A stretch of DNA of 64,000 bases from Cedecea lapagei (GTDB lineage: Bacteria > Pseudomonadota > Gammaproteobacteria > Enterobacterales > Enterobacteriaceae): positions 186,001-250,000 of the forward strand of contig NZ_LR134201.1 in the NCBI RefSeq assembly GCF_900635955.1, given 5' to 3'. The notes under the pieces were generated by a model. That model was not told the DNA's origin. It made no database searches and saw only the letters and a list, made by a program, of their open reading frames with translations. Made by a program: the position numbers and the translations under genes. Below, in pieces: positions 43,878 to 52,175 of the stretch (its first letter is position 1; the number at the start of each line of letters is the position of its first letter).

Positions 43878-43906
43878 TTGACACCTTTTCGGCTCAGCCC
43901 TAAAAT
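43878..43906 (+). promoter_or_regulatory. str operon promoter
   Basis: A perfect -35 TTGACA (43878-43883) and TAAAAT (43901-43906) at 17-base spacing precede rpsL. A small hairpin CCTCATA/TATGAGG (43914-43930) follows in the early leader. Confidence 0.9.
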
Positions 43907-43980
43907 TCTGCGTCCTCATATTATATGAGGCCGTTTTATTACGTGTTTACGAAGCAAAAGCTAAAACCAGGAGCTATTTA

Positions 43981-44355
43981 ATGGCAACAGTTAACCAGCT
44001 GGTTCGCAAACCACGCGTACGCAAAGTTGCAAAAAGCAACGTGCCTGCGCTGGAAGCTTGCCCGCAAAAACGTGGTGTATGTACCCGTGTATATACCACC
44101 ACTCCTAAAAAACCAAACTCCGCACTGCGTAAAGTTTGCCGTGTGCGTTTGACTAACGGTTTTGAAGTCACCTCCTACATCGGCGGTGAAGGTCACAACC
44201 TGCAGGAACACTCCGTGATCCTGATCCGTGGTGGTCGTGTAAAAGACCTGCCAGGTGTTCGCTACCACACCGTTCGTGGTGCGCTTGACTGCTCCGGCGT
44301 TAAAGACCGTAAGCAATCTCGCTCCAAGTATGGCGTGAAGCGTCCTAAGGCTTAA
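43981..44355 (+). CDS. rpsL: 30S ribosomal protein S12
   Basis: S12 lies at the decoding centre and controls translational accuracy. The 124-residue protein has the canonical TPKKPNSALRKV loop with Lys43 and Lys44 and also Lys88 (GGRVKDLPG). These are the wild-type residues, so no streptomycin-resistance change is seen at these positions. It is the first gene of the str operon. Confidence 0.98.
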   Translation: MATVNQLVRKPRVRKVAKSNVPALEACPQKRGVCTRVYTTTPKKPNSALRKVCRVRLTNGFEVTSYIGGEGHNLQEHSVILIRGGRVKDLPGVRYHTVRGALDCSGVKDRKQSRSKYGVKRPKA

Positions 44356-44450
44356 TGGTTCTCCGTTAAGTAAGGCCAAACGTTTTAAATTAATGTCAAA
44401 ATAAACTCTTTGAGTTTTGGACAATCCTGAATTAACAACGGAGTATTCCT
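44356..44450 (+). promoter_or_regulatory. rpsL-rpsG intercistronic S7 autoregulatory region
   Basis: The 95-base gap is the same size as the E. coli intercistronic segment where S7 binds its own mRNA to repress the operon by translational coupling. The assignment rests on position and size. Confidence 0.6.
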
Positions 44451-44921
44451 ATGCCACGTCGTCGCGTGATTGGTCAGCGTAAAATTCTGCCGGATCCTAA
44501 GTTCGGATCAGAGCTGCTGGCTAAATTTGTAAATATCCTGATGGTAGATGGTAAAAAATCTACTGCAGAATCTATCGTTTATACCGCGCTGGAGACCCTG
44601 GCTCAGCGTTCTGGTAAAAACGAACTGGAAGCTTTCGAAGTCGCTCTGGACAACGTCCGTCCGACCGTCGAAGTTAAGTCCCGCCGCGTTGGTGGTTCTA
44701 CTTATCAGGTTCCAGTTGAAGTCCGTCCGGTTCGTCGTAATGCCCTGGCAATGCGTTGGATCGTAGAAGCTGCTCGTAAACGCGGTGATAAATCCATGGC
44801 TCTTCGCCTGGCGAATGAACTGTCTGATGCTGCAGAAAACAAAGGCACTGCAGTGAAGAAACGTGAAGACGTTCACCGTATGGCTGAAGCCAACAAGGCG
44901 TTCGCTCACTACCGTTGGTAA
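44451..44921 (+). CDS. rpsG: 30S ribosomal protein S7
   Basis: S7 starts assembly of the 30S head by binding the 3' major domain of 16S rRNA and represses the str operon. The 156-residue form lacks the C-terminal extension found in E. coli K-12. RRRVIGQRKILPDP and the MRWIVEAARKRGDKSM arm are conserved. It is followed by fusA after 93 bases. Confidence 0.98.
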   Translation: MPRRRVIGQRKILPDPKFGSELLAKFVNILMVDGKKSTAESIVYTALETLAQRSGKNELEAFEVALDNVRPTVEVKSRRVGGSTYQVPVEVRPVRRNALAMRWIVEAARKRGDKSMALRLANELSDAAENKGTAVKKREDVHRMAEANKAFAHYRW

Positions 44922-45014
44922 TAAATCCTTCGTAGTGTTACCCAAGCGGGCGCTTCATGAAGCTGCCCGCTTTGGGTTACTTAACTTGAACGTCCCAGGA
45001 TATAGAGGAATCAA

Positions 45015-47129
45015 ATGGCTCGTACAACACCCATTGCACGCTACCGTAACATCGGTATCAGTGCACACATCGACGCCGGTAAAACCACGACTACCGAACG
45101 TATTCTGTTCTACACCGGTGTAAACCACAAAATCGGTGAAGTTCACGACGGCGCTGCAACCATGGACTGGATGGAGCAGGAGCAGGAGCGTGGTATCACC
45201 ATCACCTCCGCTGCAACTACTGCATTCTGGTCTGGTATGGCTAAGCAGTATGAACCGCACCGCGTAAACATCATCGACACCCCAGGGCACGTTGACTTCA
45301 CCATCGAAGTAGAACGTTCCATGCGTGTTCTTGACGGTGCAGTAATGGTTTACTGCGCAGTTGGTGGTGTTCAGCCACAGTCTGAAACCGTATGGCGTCA
45401 GGCTAACAAATACAAAGTTCCACGCATCGCGTTCGTTAACAAAATGGACCGTATGGGTGCTAACTTCCTGAAAGTTGTAGGCCAGATCAAATCCCGCCTG
45501 GGCGCGAACCCTGTTCCGCTTCAGCTGGCGATTGGTGCTGAAGAAGGTTTCACCGGCGTTATCGACCTGGTGAAAATGAAAGCCATCAACTGGAACGATG
45601 CCGATCAGGGCGTTACCTTCGAATACGAAGATATCCCGGCTGACATGCAGGACCTGGCTGACGAATGGCACCAGAACCTGATTGAGTCCGCTGCAGAAGC
45701 CTCTGAAGAGCTGATGGAAAAATACCTGGGCGGCGAAGAGCTGACCGAGGAAGAGATCAAGAAAGCTCTGCGTCAGCGCGTGCTGAACAACGAAATCATC
45801 CTGGTTACCTGTGGTTCTGCATTTAAGAACAAAGGTGTTCAGGCGATGCTGGATGCGGTAATCGATTACCTGCCAGCACCGACCGACGTACCGGCAATCA
45901 ACGGTATTCTGGATGACGGTAAAGACACTCCGGCTGAGCGTCACGCAACTGACGACGAGCCGTTTGCTGCACTGGCATTCAAAATCGCAACTGACCCGTT
46001 CGTAGGTAACCTGACCTTCTTCCGCGTTTACTCCGGCGTTGTTAACTCCGGTGATACCGTGCTGAACTCCGTTAAAGCTGCTCGTGAGCGCTTTGGCCGT
46101 ATCGTTCAGATGCACGCTAACAAACGTGAAGAGATCAAAGAAGTTCGCGCGGGCGATATCGCAGCTGCTATCGGTCTGAAAGACGTAACTACTGGTGACA
46201 CCCTGTGTGATCCAGATGCGCCTATCATTCTGGAGCGTATGGAATTCCCAGAGCCGGTAATCTCCATCGCTGTTGAACCAAAAACCAAAGCTGACCAGGA
46301 AAAAATGGGTCTGGCTCTGGGTCGTCTGGCAAAAGAAGACCCATCATTCCGCGTATGGACTGATGAAGAATCTAACCAGACCATTATCGCCGGTATGGGT
46401 GAACTGCACCTCGACATCATCGTTGACCGTATGAAGCGTGAATTCAACGTTGAAGCGAACGTCGGTAAACCTCAGGTTGCTTACCGCGAAGCGATTCGCG
46501 CGAAAGTGACCGATATCGAAGGTAAACACGCCAAGCAGTCTGGTGGTCGCGGTCAGTACGGTCATGTTGTTATCGACATGTACCCACTGGAGCCGGGCTC
46601 TAACCCTAAAGGTTACGAGTTCGTCAACGACATCAAAGGTGGTGTAATTCCTGGTGAATACATCCCTGCCGTTGATAAGGGCATCCAGGAGCAGCTGAAA
46701 TCTGGTCCACTGGCGGGTTACCCGGTTGTCGATCTCGGCGTGCGTCTGCACTTCGGTTCTTACCATGACGTTGACTCCTCCGAACTGGCGTTTAAACTGG
46801 CCGCTTCTATTGCCTTCAAAGATGGCTTTAAGAAAGCGAAACCAGTTCTGCTTGAGCCTATCATGAAGGTTGAAGTTGAAACTCCGGAAGAGAACACGGG
46901 TGACGTTATCGGTGACCTTAGCCGTCGTCGTGGTCAGCTGAAAGGCCAGGAATCTAACGCTACTGGCGTACAGATTCATGCTGAAGTTCCGTTGTCTGAA
47001 ATGTTCGGGTACGCAACTCAGCTGCGTTCTCTGACCAAAGGTCGTGCATCTTACTCCATGGAATTCCTGAAGTATGATGACGCACCTAACAACGTTGCTC
47101 AGGCCGTAATCGAAGCTCGTGGCAAATAA
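45015..47129 (+). CDS. fusA: elongation factor G
   Basis: EF-G drives GTP-dependent translocation and, with RRF, ribosome recycling. The 704 residues begin with the GTPase domain: P-loop AHIDAGKT at 17-24, DTPGHVDF, and NKMD. Domains II-V follow, ending in the family's FLKYDDAPNNVAQAVIEARGK in part. It is a standard-length housekeeping copy within str. Highly biased codon use fits strong expression. Confidence 0.98.
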   Translation: MARTTPIARYRNIGISAHIDAGKTTTTERILFYTGVNHKIGEVHDGAATMDWMEQEQERGITITSAATTAFWSGMAKQYEPHRVNIIDTPGHVDFTIEVERSMRVLDGAVMVYCAVGGVQPQSETVWRQANKYKVPRIAFVNKMDRMGANFLKVVGQIKSRLGANPVPLQLAIGAEEGFTGVIDLVKMKAINWNDADQGVTFEYEDIPADMQDLADEWHQNLIESAAEASEELMEKYLGGEELTEEEIKKALRQRVLNNEIILVTCGSAFKNKGVQAMLDAVIDYLPAPTDVPAINGILDDGKDTPAERHATDDEPFAALAFKIATDPFVGNLTFFRVYSGVVNSGDTVLNSVKAARERFGRIVQMHANKREEIKEVRAGDIAAAIGLKDVTTGDTLCDPDAPIILERMEFPEPVISIAVEPKTKADQEKMGLALGRLAKEDPSFRVWTDEESNQTIIAGMGELHLDIIVDRMKREFNVEANVGKPQVAYREAIRAKVTDIEGKHAKQSGGRGQYGHVVIDMYPLEPGSNPKGYEFVNDIKGGVIPGEYIPAVDKGIQEQLKSGPLAGYPVVDLGVRLHFGSYHDVDSSELAFKLAASIAFKDGFKKAKPVLLEPIMKVEVETPEENTGDVIGDLSRRRGQLKGQESNATGVQIHAEVPLSEMFGYATQLRSLTKGRASYSMEFLKYDDAPNNVAQAVIEARGK

Positions 47130-47155
47130 GCCAACGCTTTTAACACAATGATCCC

Positions 47156-47181
47156 GTGCTCTCTCCTGAAGGGGAGAGCAC
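47156..47181 (+). promoter_or_regulatory. hairpin in the fusA-tufA gap
   Basis: GTGCTCTC (47156-47163) pairs with GAGAGCAC (47174-47181), with further CC/GG pairing inside. It ends 20 bases before the tufA GTG and just before its AAGGAA ribosome site. It may set mRNA stability or modulate tufA translation. Confidence 0.55.
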
Positions 47182-47200
47182 AATAGTAAGGAATATAGCC

Positions 47201-48385
47201 GTGTCTAAAGAAAAATTTGAACGTACAAAACCGCACGTTAACGTTGGTACTATCGGCCACGTTGACCACGGTAAAACCACTCTGACTGCTGCAATCACTA
47301 CCGTTCTGGCTAAAACCTACGGTGGTTCTGCTCGTGCATTCGACCAGATCGATAACGCACCAGAAGAAAAAGCTCGTGGTATCACCATCAACACTTCCCA
47401 CGTTGAATACGACACCCCGACTCGTCACTACGCGCACGTTGACTGCCCAGGGCACGCCGACTACGTGAAAAACATGATCACCGGTGCTGCTCAGATGGAC
47501 GGCGCTATCCTGGTTGTTGCTGCAACTGACGGCCCTATGCCTCAGACCCGTGAGCACATCCTGCTGGGTCGCCAGGTTGGCGTTCCTTACATCATCGTGT
47601 TCCTGAACAAATGTGACATGGTTGATGACGAAGAGCTGCTGGAGCTGGTAGAAATGGAAGTTCGTGAACTTCTGTCTCAGTACGACTTCCCAGGCGATGA
47701 TACCCCAATCATCCGTGGTTCTGCTCTGAAAGCGCTGGAAGGCGAAGCAGAGTGGGAAGCTAAAATCGTTGAGCTGGCTGGCTTCCTGGATTCCTACATC
47801 CCAGAACCAGTACGTGCAATCGACCTGCCGTTCCTGCTGCCAATCGAAGACGTATTCTCCATCTCCGGTCGTGGTACCGTTGTTACCGGTCGTGTAGAGC
47901 GCGGTATCGTTAAAGTGGGCGAAGAAGTAGAAATCGTTGGTATCAAAGATACTGCGAAATCTACCTGTACCGGCGTTGAAATGTTCCGCAAACTGCTGGA
48001 CGAAGGCCGTGCTGGTGAGAACGTTGGTGTTCTGCTGCGTGGTATCAAACGTGAAGAAATCGAACGTGGTCAGGTTCTGGCTAAGCCAGGCTCTATCAAG
48101 CCGCACACCAAGTTCGAATCTGAAGTGTACATCCTGTCCAAAGACGAAGGCGGCCGTCATACTCCGTTCTTCAAAGGCTACCGTCCACAGTTCTACTTCC
48201 GTACCACTGACGTGACCGGTACCATCGAACTGCCAGAAGGCGTAGAGATGGTAATGCCAGGCGACAACATCAAAATGGTTGTTACCCTGATCCACCCAAT
48301 CGCGATGGACGACGGTCTGCGTTTCGCAATCCGTGAAGGCGGCCGTACCGTTGGCGCTGGTGTTGTTGCTAAAGTTCTGAGCTAA
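47201..48385 (+). CDS. tufA: elongation factor Tu
   Basis: EF-Tu brings aminoacyl-tRNA to the ribosome as a GTP complex. The 394-residue protein shows GHVDHGKT at 19-26, DCPGHADY and NKCDMVDDEE. The start is GTG at 47201, as in E. coli tufA, preceded by AAGGAA; the longer frame from 47156 runs through a hairpin and is rejected. It is the last str gene. A second copy, tufB, would be expected elsewhere on the chromosome. Confidence 0.98.
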   Translation: MSKEKFERTKPHVNVGTIGHVDHGKTTLTAAITTVLAKTYGGSARAFDQIDNAPEEKARGITINTSHVEYDTPTRHYAHVDCPGHADYVKNMITGAAQMDGAILVVAATDGPMPQTREHILLGRQVGVPYIIVFLNKCDMVDDEELLELVEMEVRELLSQYDFPGDDTPIIRGSALKALEGEAEWEAKIVELAGFLDSYIPEPVRAIDLPFLLPIEDVFSISGRGTVVTGRVERGIVKVGEEVEIVGIKDTAKSTCTGVEMFRKLLDEGRAGENVGVLLRGIKREEIERGQVLAKPGSIKPHTKFESEVYILSKDEGGRHTPFFKGYRPQFYFRTTDVTGTIELPEGVEMVMPGDNIKMVVTLIHPIAMDDGLRFAIREGGRTVGAGVVAKVLS

Positions 48386-48412
48386 TCCTCTGATACTTTA
48401 ATGCAATAATGG

Positions 48413-48440
48413 AAAAGGGCATCTTCGGATGCCCTTTTTT
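48413..48440 (+). terminator. str operon terminator
   Basis: AAAAGGGCATC and GATGCCCTTTT (48413-48423, 48428-48438) form an 11-bp stem closed by a TTCG tetraloop, followed by TT. Confidence 0.95.
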
Positions 48441-48551
48441 ATGCCTGAAATTTACCGTAGGTGCCAGGCCGCTATCTGTAGCGTAAAGCCCGGGCCGGTA
48501 CCCATTTTTGCATTTGATTACCCTTCTCCACATTCTGCCTCCCGCGACCCC

Positions 48552-48580
48552 TTGTAAATACAATCATTCTCATTTACACT
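48552..48580 (+). promoter_or_regulatory. bfd promoter overlapped by a Fur box
   Basis: TTGTAA (48552-48557) and TACACT (48575-48580) are 17 bases apart. The 19 bases at 48553-48571 match the Fur consensus at 13 positions, including AATCATT. Fur would cover the promoter and repress bfd when iron is plentiful. Confidence 0.75.
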
Positions 48581-48607
48581 TTGCGCAGTTTTTGAGCGGG
48601 AGTCATC

Positions 48608-48802
48608 ATGTACGTTTGCTTGTGTAACGGTGTAAGCGATAAGACAATTCGTCAAGCGGTGCGGCAGCATCATCCTCAGTCTTTTCAGCAGCTTAAAAAA
48701 TTTATTCCGGTAGGGAATCAGTGTGGCAAATGCGTCCGTCAGGCTCGCGAAATTATGCAGGACGAACTGATGCAGATCCCAGAGTTCAAAGAGATCGCTT
48801 AA
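48608..48802 (+). CDS. bfd: bacterioferritin-associated ferredoxin
   Basis: Bfd donates electrons to bacterioferritin to release stored iron. The 64-residue protein binds a [2Fe-2S] cluster through C4, C6, C39 and C42, all present in the C-x-C...C-x-x-C spacing. It lies 71 bases upstream of bfr. Iron-starvation induction is expected from the Fur box. Confidence 0.96.
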   Translation: MYVCLCNGVSDKTIRQAVRQHHPQSFQQLKKFIPVGNQCGKCVRQAREIMQDELMQIPEFKEIA

Positions 48803-48873
48803 AATACGCTCATTTTTTTGACTTACACCCCGCGACATCTACGCTTCAATAAGTGGAAGCGGAGGAAGTCAAA

Positions 48874-49347
48874 ATGAAAGGTGATGTTAAGATTATAAAT
48901 TATCTCAATAAATTATTGGGAAACGAGCTTGTCGCAATTAACCAGTATTTTCTGCATGCCCGTATGTTTAAAAACTGGGGATTAAAACGTCTCAATGACG
49001 TCGAGTATCACGAATCAATCGATGAGATGAAACACGCCGATAGGTACATCGAGCGTATTCTTTTTCTGGAAGGCATTCCAAACCTGCAGGATCTTGGCAA
49101 GCTGGGCATCGGTGAAGATGTCGAAGAGATGCTGCGTTCCGATCTCCGGCTGGAGCTGGAGGGGGCTAAGGATCTGCGTGAAGCCATCGCCTATGCCGAT
49201 CAGGTTCATGACTACGTTAGCCGCGATCTGATGATTGAAATTTTGGCCGACGAAGAGGGCCATATCGACTGGCTTGAGACTGAACTGGATTTGATTCAAA
49301 AACTGGGTATTCAGAACTATCTGCAGGCGCAGATACGCGAAGAGTAA
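48874..49347 (+). CDS. bfr: bacterioferritin
   Basis: Bfr forms a 24-subunit shell that oxidises and stores iron and binds heme between subunits. The 157-residue protein keeps the heme ligand Met52 and ferroxidase ligands Glu18, Glu51, His54, Glu94-region and EEGHIDWLE. The start at 48874 follows GGAGG; an in-frame upstream GTG/ATG region adds seven residues and is not favoured. It pairs with bfd as in E. coli. Confidence 0.96.
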   Translation: MKGDVKIINYLNKLLGNELVAINQYFLHARMFKNWGLKRLNDVEYHESIDEMKHADRYIERILFLEGIPNLQDLGKLGIGEDVEEMLRSDLRLELEGAKDLREAIAYADQVHDYVSRDLMIEILADEEGHIDWLETELDLIQKLGIQNYLQAQIREE

Positions 49348-49358
49348 CCCCGGCCAAC

Positions 49359-49385
49359 TAAGACAGAGGGGCTTCCTCTGTCTTA
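49359..49385. terminator. bidirectional terminator between bfr and gspO
   Basis: TAAGACAGAGG (49359-49369) pairs perfectly with CCTCTGTCTTA (49375-49385), followed by TCTTCTTT. It lies between convergent stops. Confidence 0.82.
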
Positions 49386-49395
49386 TCTTCTTTAC

Positions 49396-49872
49396 TTACC
49401 CTAACATCTGCCAGGCAAAATTCCCCCAACCAGCAATCGCGAGCCAGGGCCCAAAAGGCACCTCTGCACTCCTGCGTCGTTTGCACAGAGAAAGCGCTCC
49501 GGTATAAACAAGGCCCAGTAACGAAGCGATGGCGAGAACGAGAGGCAAATTTTGCCAGTAGTTCCAGGCGCCAATAGCGGCCAATAGCTTAAAGTCACCA
49601 TACCCCAGACCCGCTTTGCCGGTCGCGTACTTGAAGAGCTGAAAAACAAGCCACAGACAAAGATAGCCAGCAACGGCGCCGTAAACAGCGTGGCAAAGAT
49701 GATGTGGACTCACCAGACTATGGAAAAGCAGCCCGAGCCAAAGCAGGGGCAGGGTGAGCCTGTCGGGGAGCAGCATAGTGCGGAAATCAATCATGCTTAG
49801 CCGCAGCGCAAAACAGAAATAGAGCGCAGCAGCAGGTAATAGCCAGGCAAGCGGGATACTGGTCGATATCAT
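49396..49872 (-). CDS. gspO: short A24 prepilin peptidase (GspO/HopD-like), methylase domain absent
   Basis: The protein of 158 residues is an integral membrane aspartic protease that cleaves type IV prepilin or pseudopilin leaders. Both catalytic aspartates are present: D29 in MIDFRTMLLPDRLTLP and D93 in GYGDFKLL. E. coli GspO at this place is about 225 residues. The N-terminal N-methyltransferase part with its C-x-x-C zinc pairs is missing here, and no remnant is visible upstream. A TTG start at 49899 would add nine residues. No type II secretion genes are in the window. Confidence 0.85.
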   Translation of the reverse strand: MISTSIPLAWLLPAAALYFCFALRLSMIDFRTMLLPDRLTLPLLWLGLLFHSLVSPHHLCHAVYGAVAGYLCLWLVFQLFKYATGKAGLGYGDFKLLAAIGAWNYWQNLPLVLAIASLLGLVYTGALSLCKRRRSAEVPFGPWLAIAGWGNFAWQMLG

Positions 49873-50053
49873 CTTTTCATCTCTGTGGCCGTGGGACAAC
49901 CGGATGCTACTCCGCTGAGAGGGATACGCCTACTCACCCCGGAATCTGAGCTTTGATGCTGCGTAACGCCTCGCAAATGTGCCTGCATGCTGGGGTTGCC
50001 GACCCTGTGACTCACTAAATAGAGGGTGTCGATGAAATTTCGACCCGCATTGC
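49873..50053. other. gspO-rpsJ intergenic, upstream half
   Basis: I see no gene between gspO and the S10 promoter. The stretch carries the divergent control regions of both. Confidence 0.5.
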
Positions 50054-50081
50054 TTGCAAGCTGGCCCGAAACCCGTATAAT
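50054..50081 (+). promoter_or_regulatory. S10 operon promoter
   Basis: TTGCAA (50054-50059) and a perfect TATAAT (50076-50081) are 16 bases apart, followed by GCGCGGGC, a GC-rich discriminator typical of stringently controlled promoters. Confidence 0.88.
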
Positions 50082-50089
50082 GCGCGGGC

Positions 50090-50270
50090 TGTCTTAATAG
50101 ACAGCTGGTTCAATATGAACCCTGATGGCGGTCAGTAGAAGAGATTCAGCTGCTATCAAACAATGTCCCCAATTGGGGGACTATGTATGAACGATTACAC
50201 TCCCCCATCAATCGTAATGGGTGCGAGTAGTAATTTTTTTCGTCTATAAAATAATTGGAGCTCTGGTCTC
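50090..50270 (+). promoter_or_regulatory. S10 leader with L4-dependent attenuator
   Basis: The leader of about 180 bases has a GTCCCC/GGGGGAC hairpin (50165-50181) and a long imperfect stem (ATTACACTCCCCCAT with ATGGGTGCGAGTAGTAAT, 50194-50234) directly followed by seven T residues. These correspond to the HD and HE structures through which L4 causes transcription attenuation and blocks translation of rpsJ in E. coli. Confidence 0.85.
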
Positions 50271-50582
50271 ATGCAGAACCAAAGAATCCGTATCCGCCTT
50301 AAAGCGTTTGATCATCGTCTGATCGATCAATCAACTGCGGAAATCGTCGAGACTGCTAAGCGCACTGGTGCGCAAGTACGTGGTCCGATCCCGCTGCCGA
50401 CCCGCAAAGAGCGCTTTACCGTTCTGATCTCCCCGCACGTCAACAAAGACGCGCGCGATCAGTACGAGATCCGCACTCACAAGCGTCTGGTTGACATCGT
50501 TGAGCCAACTGAGAAAACCGTTGATGCTCTGATGCGTCTGGATCTGGCTGCCGGTGTAGACGTGCAGATCAGCCTGGGTTAA
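50271..50582 (+). CDS. rpsJ: 30S ribosomal protein S10 (NusE)
   Basis: S10 sits in the 30S head and, as NusE, joins the NusB antitermination complex and links RNA polymerase to ribosomes through NusG. The 103-residue protein has [18 protein letters not shown] at its start and the [12 protein letters not shown] loop. It is the first gene of the S10 operon, behind the L4-regulated leader. Confidence 0.98.
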
Positions 50583-50613
50583 TCAGGTCATTGACGATTG
50601 AGAGGTTGAAACA

Positions 50614-51243
50614 ATGATTGGTTTAGTCGGTAAAAAAGTGGGTATGACCCGTATCTTCACTGAAGACGGCGTTTCTATCCCAGTAACCGTAATCGAAGTA
50701 GAAGCAAACCGTGTTACTCAGGTTAAAGACCTGGCTAACGACGGCTACCGTGCTGTTCAGGTGACCACTGGCGCTAAAAAAGCGAACCGTGTAACCAAGC
50801 CGGAAGCTGGTCACTTCGCTAAAGCTGGCGTTGAAGCTGGCCGTGGTCTGTGGGAATTCCGCCTTGCTGAAGGCGAAGAGTTCACCGTAGGTCAGGACAT
50901 TAGCGTTGAGCTGTTTGCTGAAGTTAAAAAAGTTGACGTAACCGGTACCTCTAAAGGTAAAGGTTTCGCAGGTACCGTTAAGCGCTGGAACTTCCGTACC
51001 CAGGACGCGACCCACGGTAACTCCTTGTCTCACCGCGTTCCGGGTTCTATCGGTCAGAACCAGACTCCGGGCAAAGTGTTCAAAGGCAAGAAAATGGCAG
51101 GCCAGCTGGGTAACGAACGTGTCACTGTTCAGAGCCTGGACGTAGTACGTGTTGACGCTGAGCGCAACCTGCTGCTGGTGAAAGGTGCGGTCCCGGGTGC
51201 AACCGGTAGCGACCTGATCGTTAAACCAGCTGTGAAGGCGTAA
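50614..51243 (+). CDS. rplC: 50S ribosomal protein L3
   Basis: L3 is an early assembly protein reaching the peptidyl transferase centre. The 209-residue protein carries the long central loop (KGKGFAGTVKRW...HGNSLSHRVPGSIGQNQTPGK in part), including the Gln that is methylated by PrmB. It follows rpsJ by 31 bases. Confidence 0.98.
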   Translation: MIGLVGKKVGMTRIFTEDGVSIPVTVIEVEANRVTQVKDLANDGYRAVQVTTGAKKANRVTKPEAGHFAKAGVEAGRGLWEFRLAEGEEFTVGQDISVELFAEVKKVDVTGTSKGKGFAGTVKRWNFRTQDATHGNSLSHRVPGSIGQNQTPGKVFKGKKMAGQLGNERVTVQSLDVVRVDAERNLLLVKGAVPGATGSDLIVKPAVKA

Positions 51244-51253
51244 GGGGATAGCA

Positions 51254-51859
51254 ATGGAATTAGTATTGAAAGACGCGCAAAGCGCGCTGACTGTTTCCGA
51301 AACTACCTTCGGTCGTGACTTCAACGAAGCGCTGGTACACCAGGTTGTTGTTGCTTATGCAGCAGGCGCCCGTCAGGGTACTCGTGCTCAGAAGACCCGT
51401 GCTGAAGTAACTGGTTCCGGCAAAAAGCCGTGGCGCCAGAAAGGTACCGGCCGTGCGCGTTCAGGTTCTATCAAGAGCCCGATCTGGCGTTCCGGTGGCG
51501 TAACCTTCGCTGCTCGCCCGCAGGACCACAGTCAAAAAGTTAACAAAAAGATGTACCGCGGCGCGCTGAAAAGCATCCTGTCCGAGCTGGTACGTCAGGA
51601 TCGTCTGATCGTTGTTGAGCAGTTCTCTGTTGAAGCACCGAAAACCAAGCTGCTTGCTCAGAAACTGAAAGATATGGCTCTGGAAGATGTGCTGATCGTG
51701 ACCGGTGAACTGGATGAGAATCTGTTCCTGGCCGCTCGTAACCTGCATAAGGTTGACGTGCGCGATGTAGCTGCAATCGACCCAGTTAGCCTGATCGCCT
51801 TCGACAAAGTCGTTATGACTGCGGAAGCAGTTAAGCAAGTTGAGGAGATGCTGGCATGA
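51254..51859 (+). CDS. rplD: 50S ribosomal protein L4, autoregulator of the S10 operon
   Basis: L4 lines the peptide exit tunnel and represses its operon through the leader above. The 201-residue protein has the tunnel loop (TGSGKKPWRQKGTGRARSG) near residues 57-75, without insertions that would suggest macrolide resistance. It overlaps rplW by four bases (ATGA). Confidence 0.98.
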   Translation: MELVLKDAQSALTVSETTFGRDFNEALVHQVVVAYAAGARQGTRAQKTRAEVTGSGKKPWRQKGTGRARSGSIKSPIWRSGGVTFAARPQDHSQKVNKKMYRGALKSILSELVRQDRLIVVEQFSVEAPKTKLLAQKLKDMALEDVLIVTGELDENLFLAARNLHKVDVRDVAAIDPVSLIAFDKVVMTAEAVKQVEEMLA

Positions 51860-52158
51860 TCCGTGAAGAACGTCTGCTGAAAGTACTGCGCGCGCCGCAC
51901 GTATCTGAAAAAGCGTCTACCGCGATGGAAAAAACCAACACCATCGTACTCAAAGTTGCGACTGACGCGACCAAAGCAGAGATCGTAGCTGCTGTACAGA
52001 AGCTGTTCGAAGTTGAAGTTAAAGACGTTAACACCCTGGTAGTTAAAGGGAAAACTAAACGTCACGGACAGCGTGTTGGTCGTCGTAGCGACTGGAAAAA
52101 AGCTTACGTCACCCTGAAGGAAGGCCAGAATCTGGACTTCGTCGGCGGCGCTGAGTAA
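51856..52158 (+). CDS. rplW: 50S ribosomal protein L23
   Basis: L23 borders the exit of the peptide tunnel and is the docking point for trigger factor and SRP. The 100-residue protein keeps the FEVEVKDVNTL segment near the trigger factor-binding Glu18 region and KGKTKRHGQRVGRR. Its start overlaps the rplD stop. Confidence 0.97.
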   Translation: MIREERLLKVLRAPHVSEKASTAMEKTNTIVLKVATDATKAEIVAAVQKLFEVEVKDVNTLVVKGKTKRHGQRVGRRSDWKKAYVTLKEGQNLDFVGGAE

Positions 52159-52175
52159 GTCGGAGGAGAAAGACA

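Noticed and set aside
44955..46115. Long open frame (386 codons) antisense to rpsG-fusA
   Set aside because: It mirrors the strongly biased codon use of fusA on the other strand, has no ribosome site or known domain, and fusA is certain.
47099..48295. Long open frame (398 codons) antisense to tufA
   Set aside because: Same shadow effect opposite a highly expressed gene; the translation resembles no family and is rich in Phe, Val and His as expected for a complement of tuf codons.
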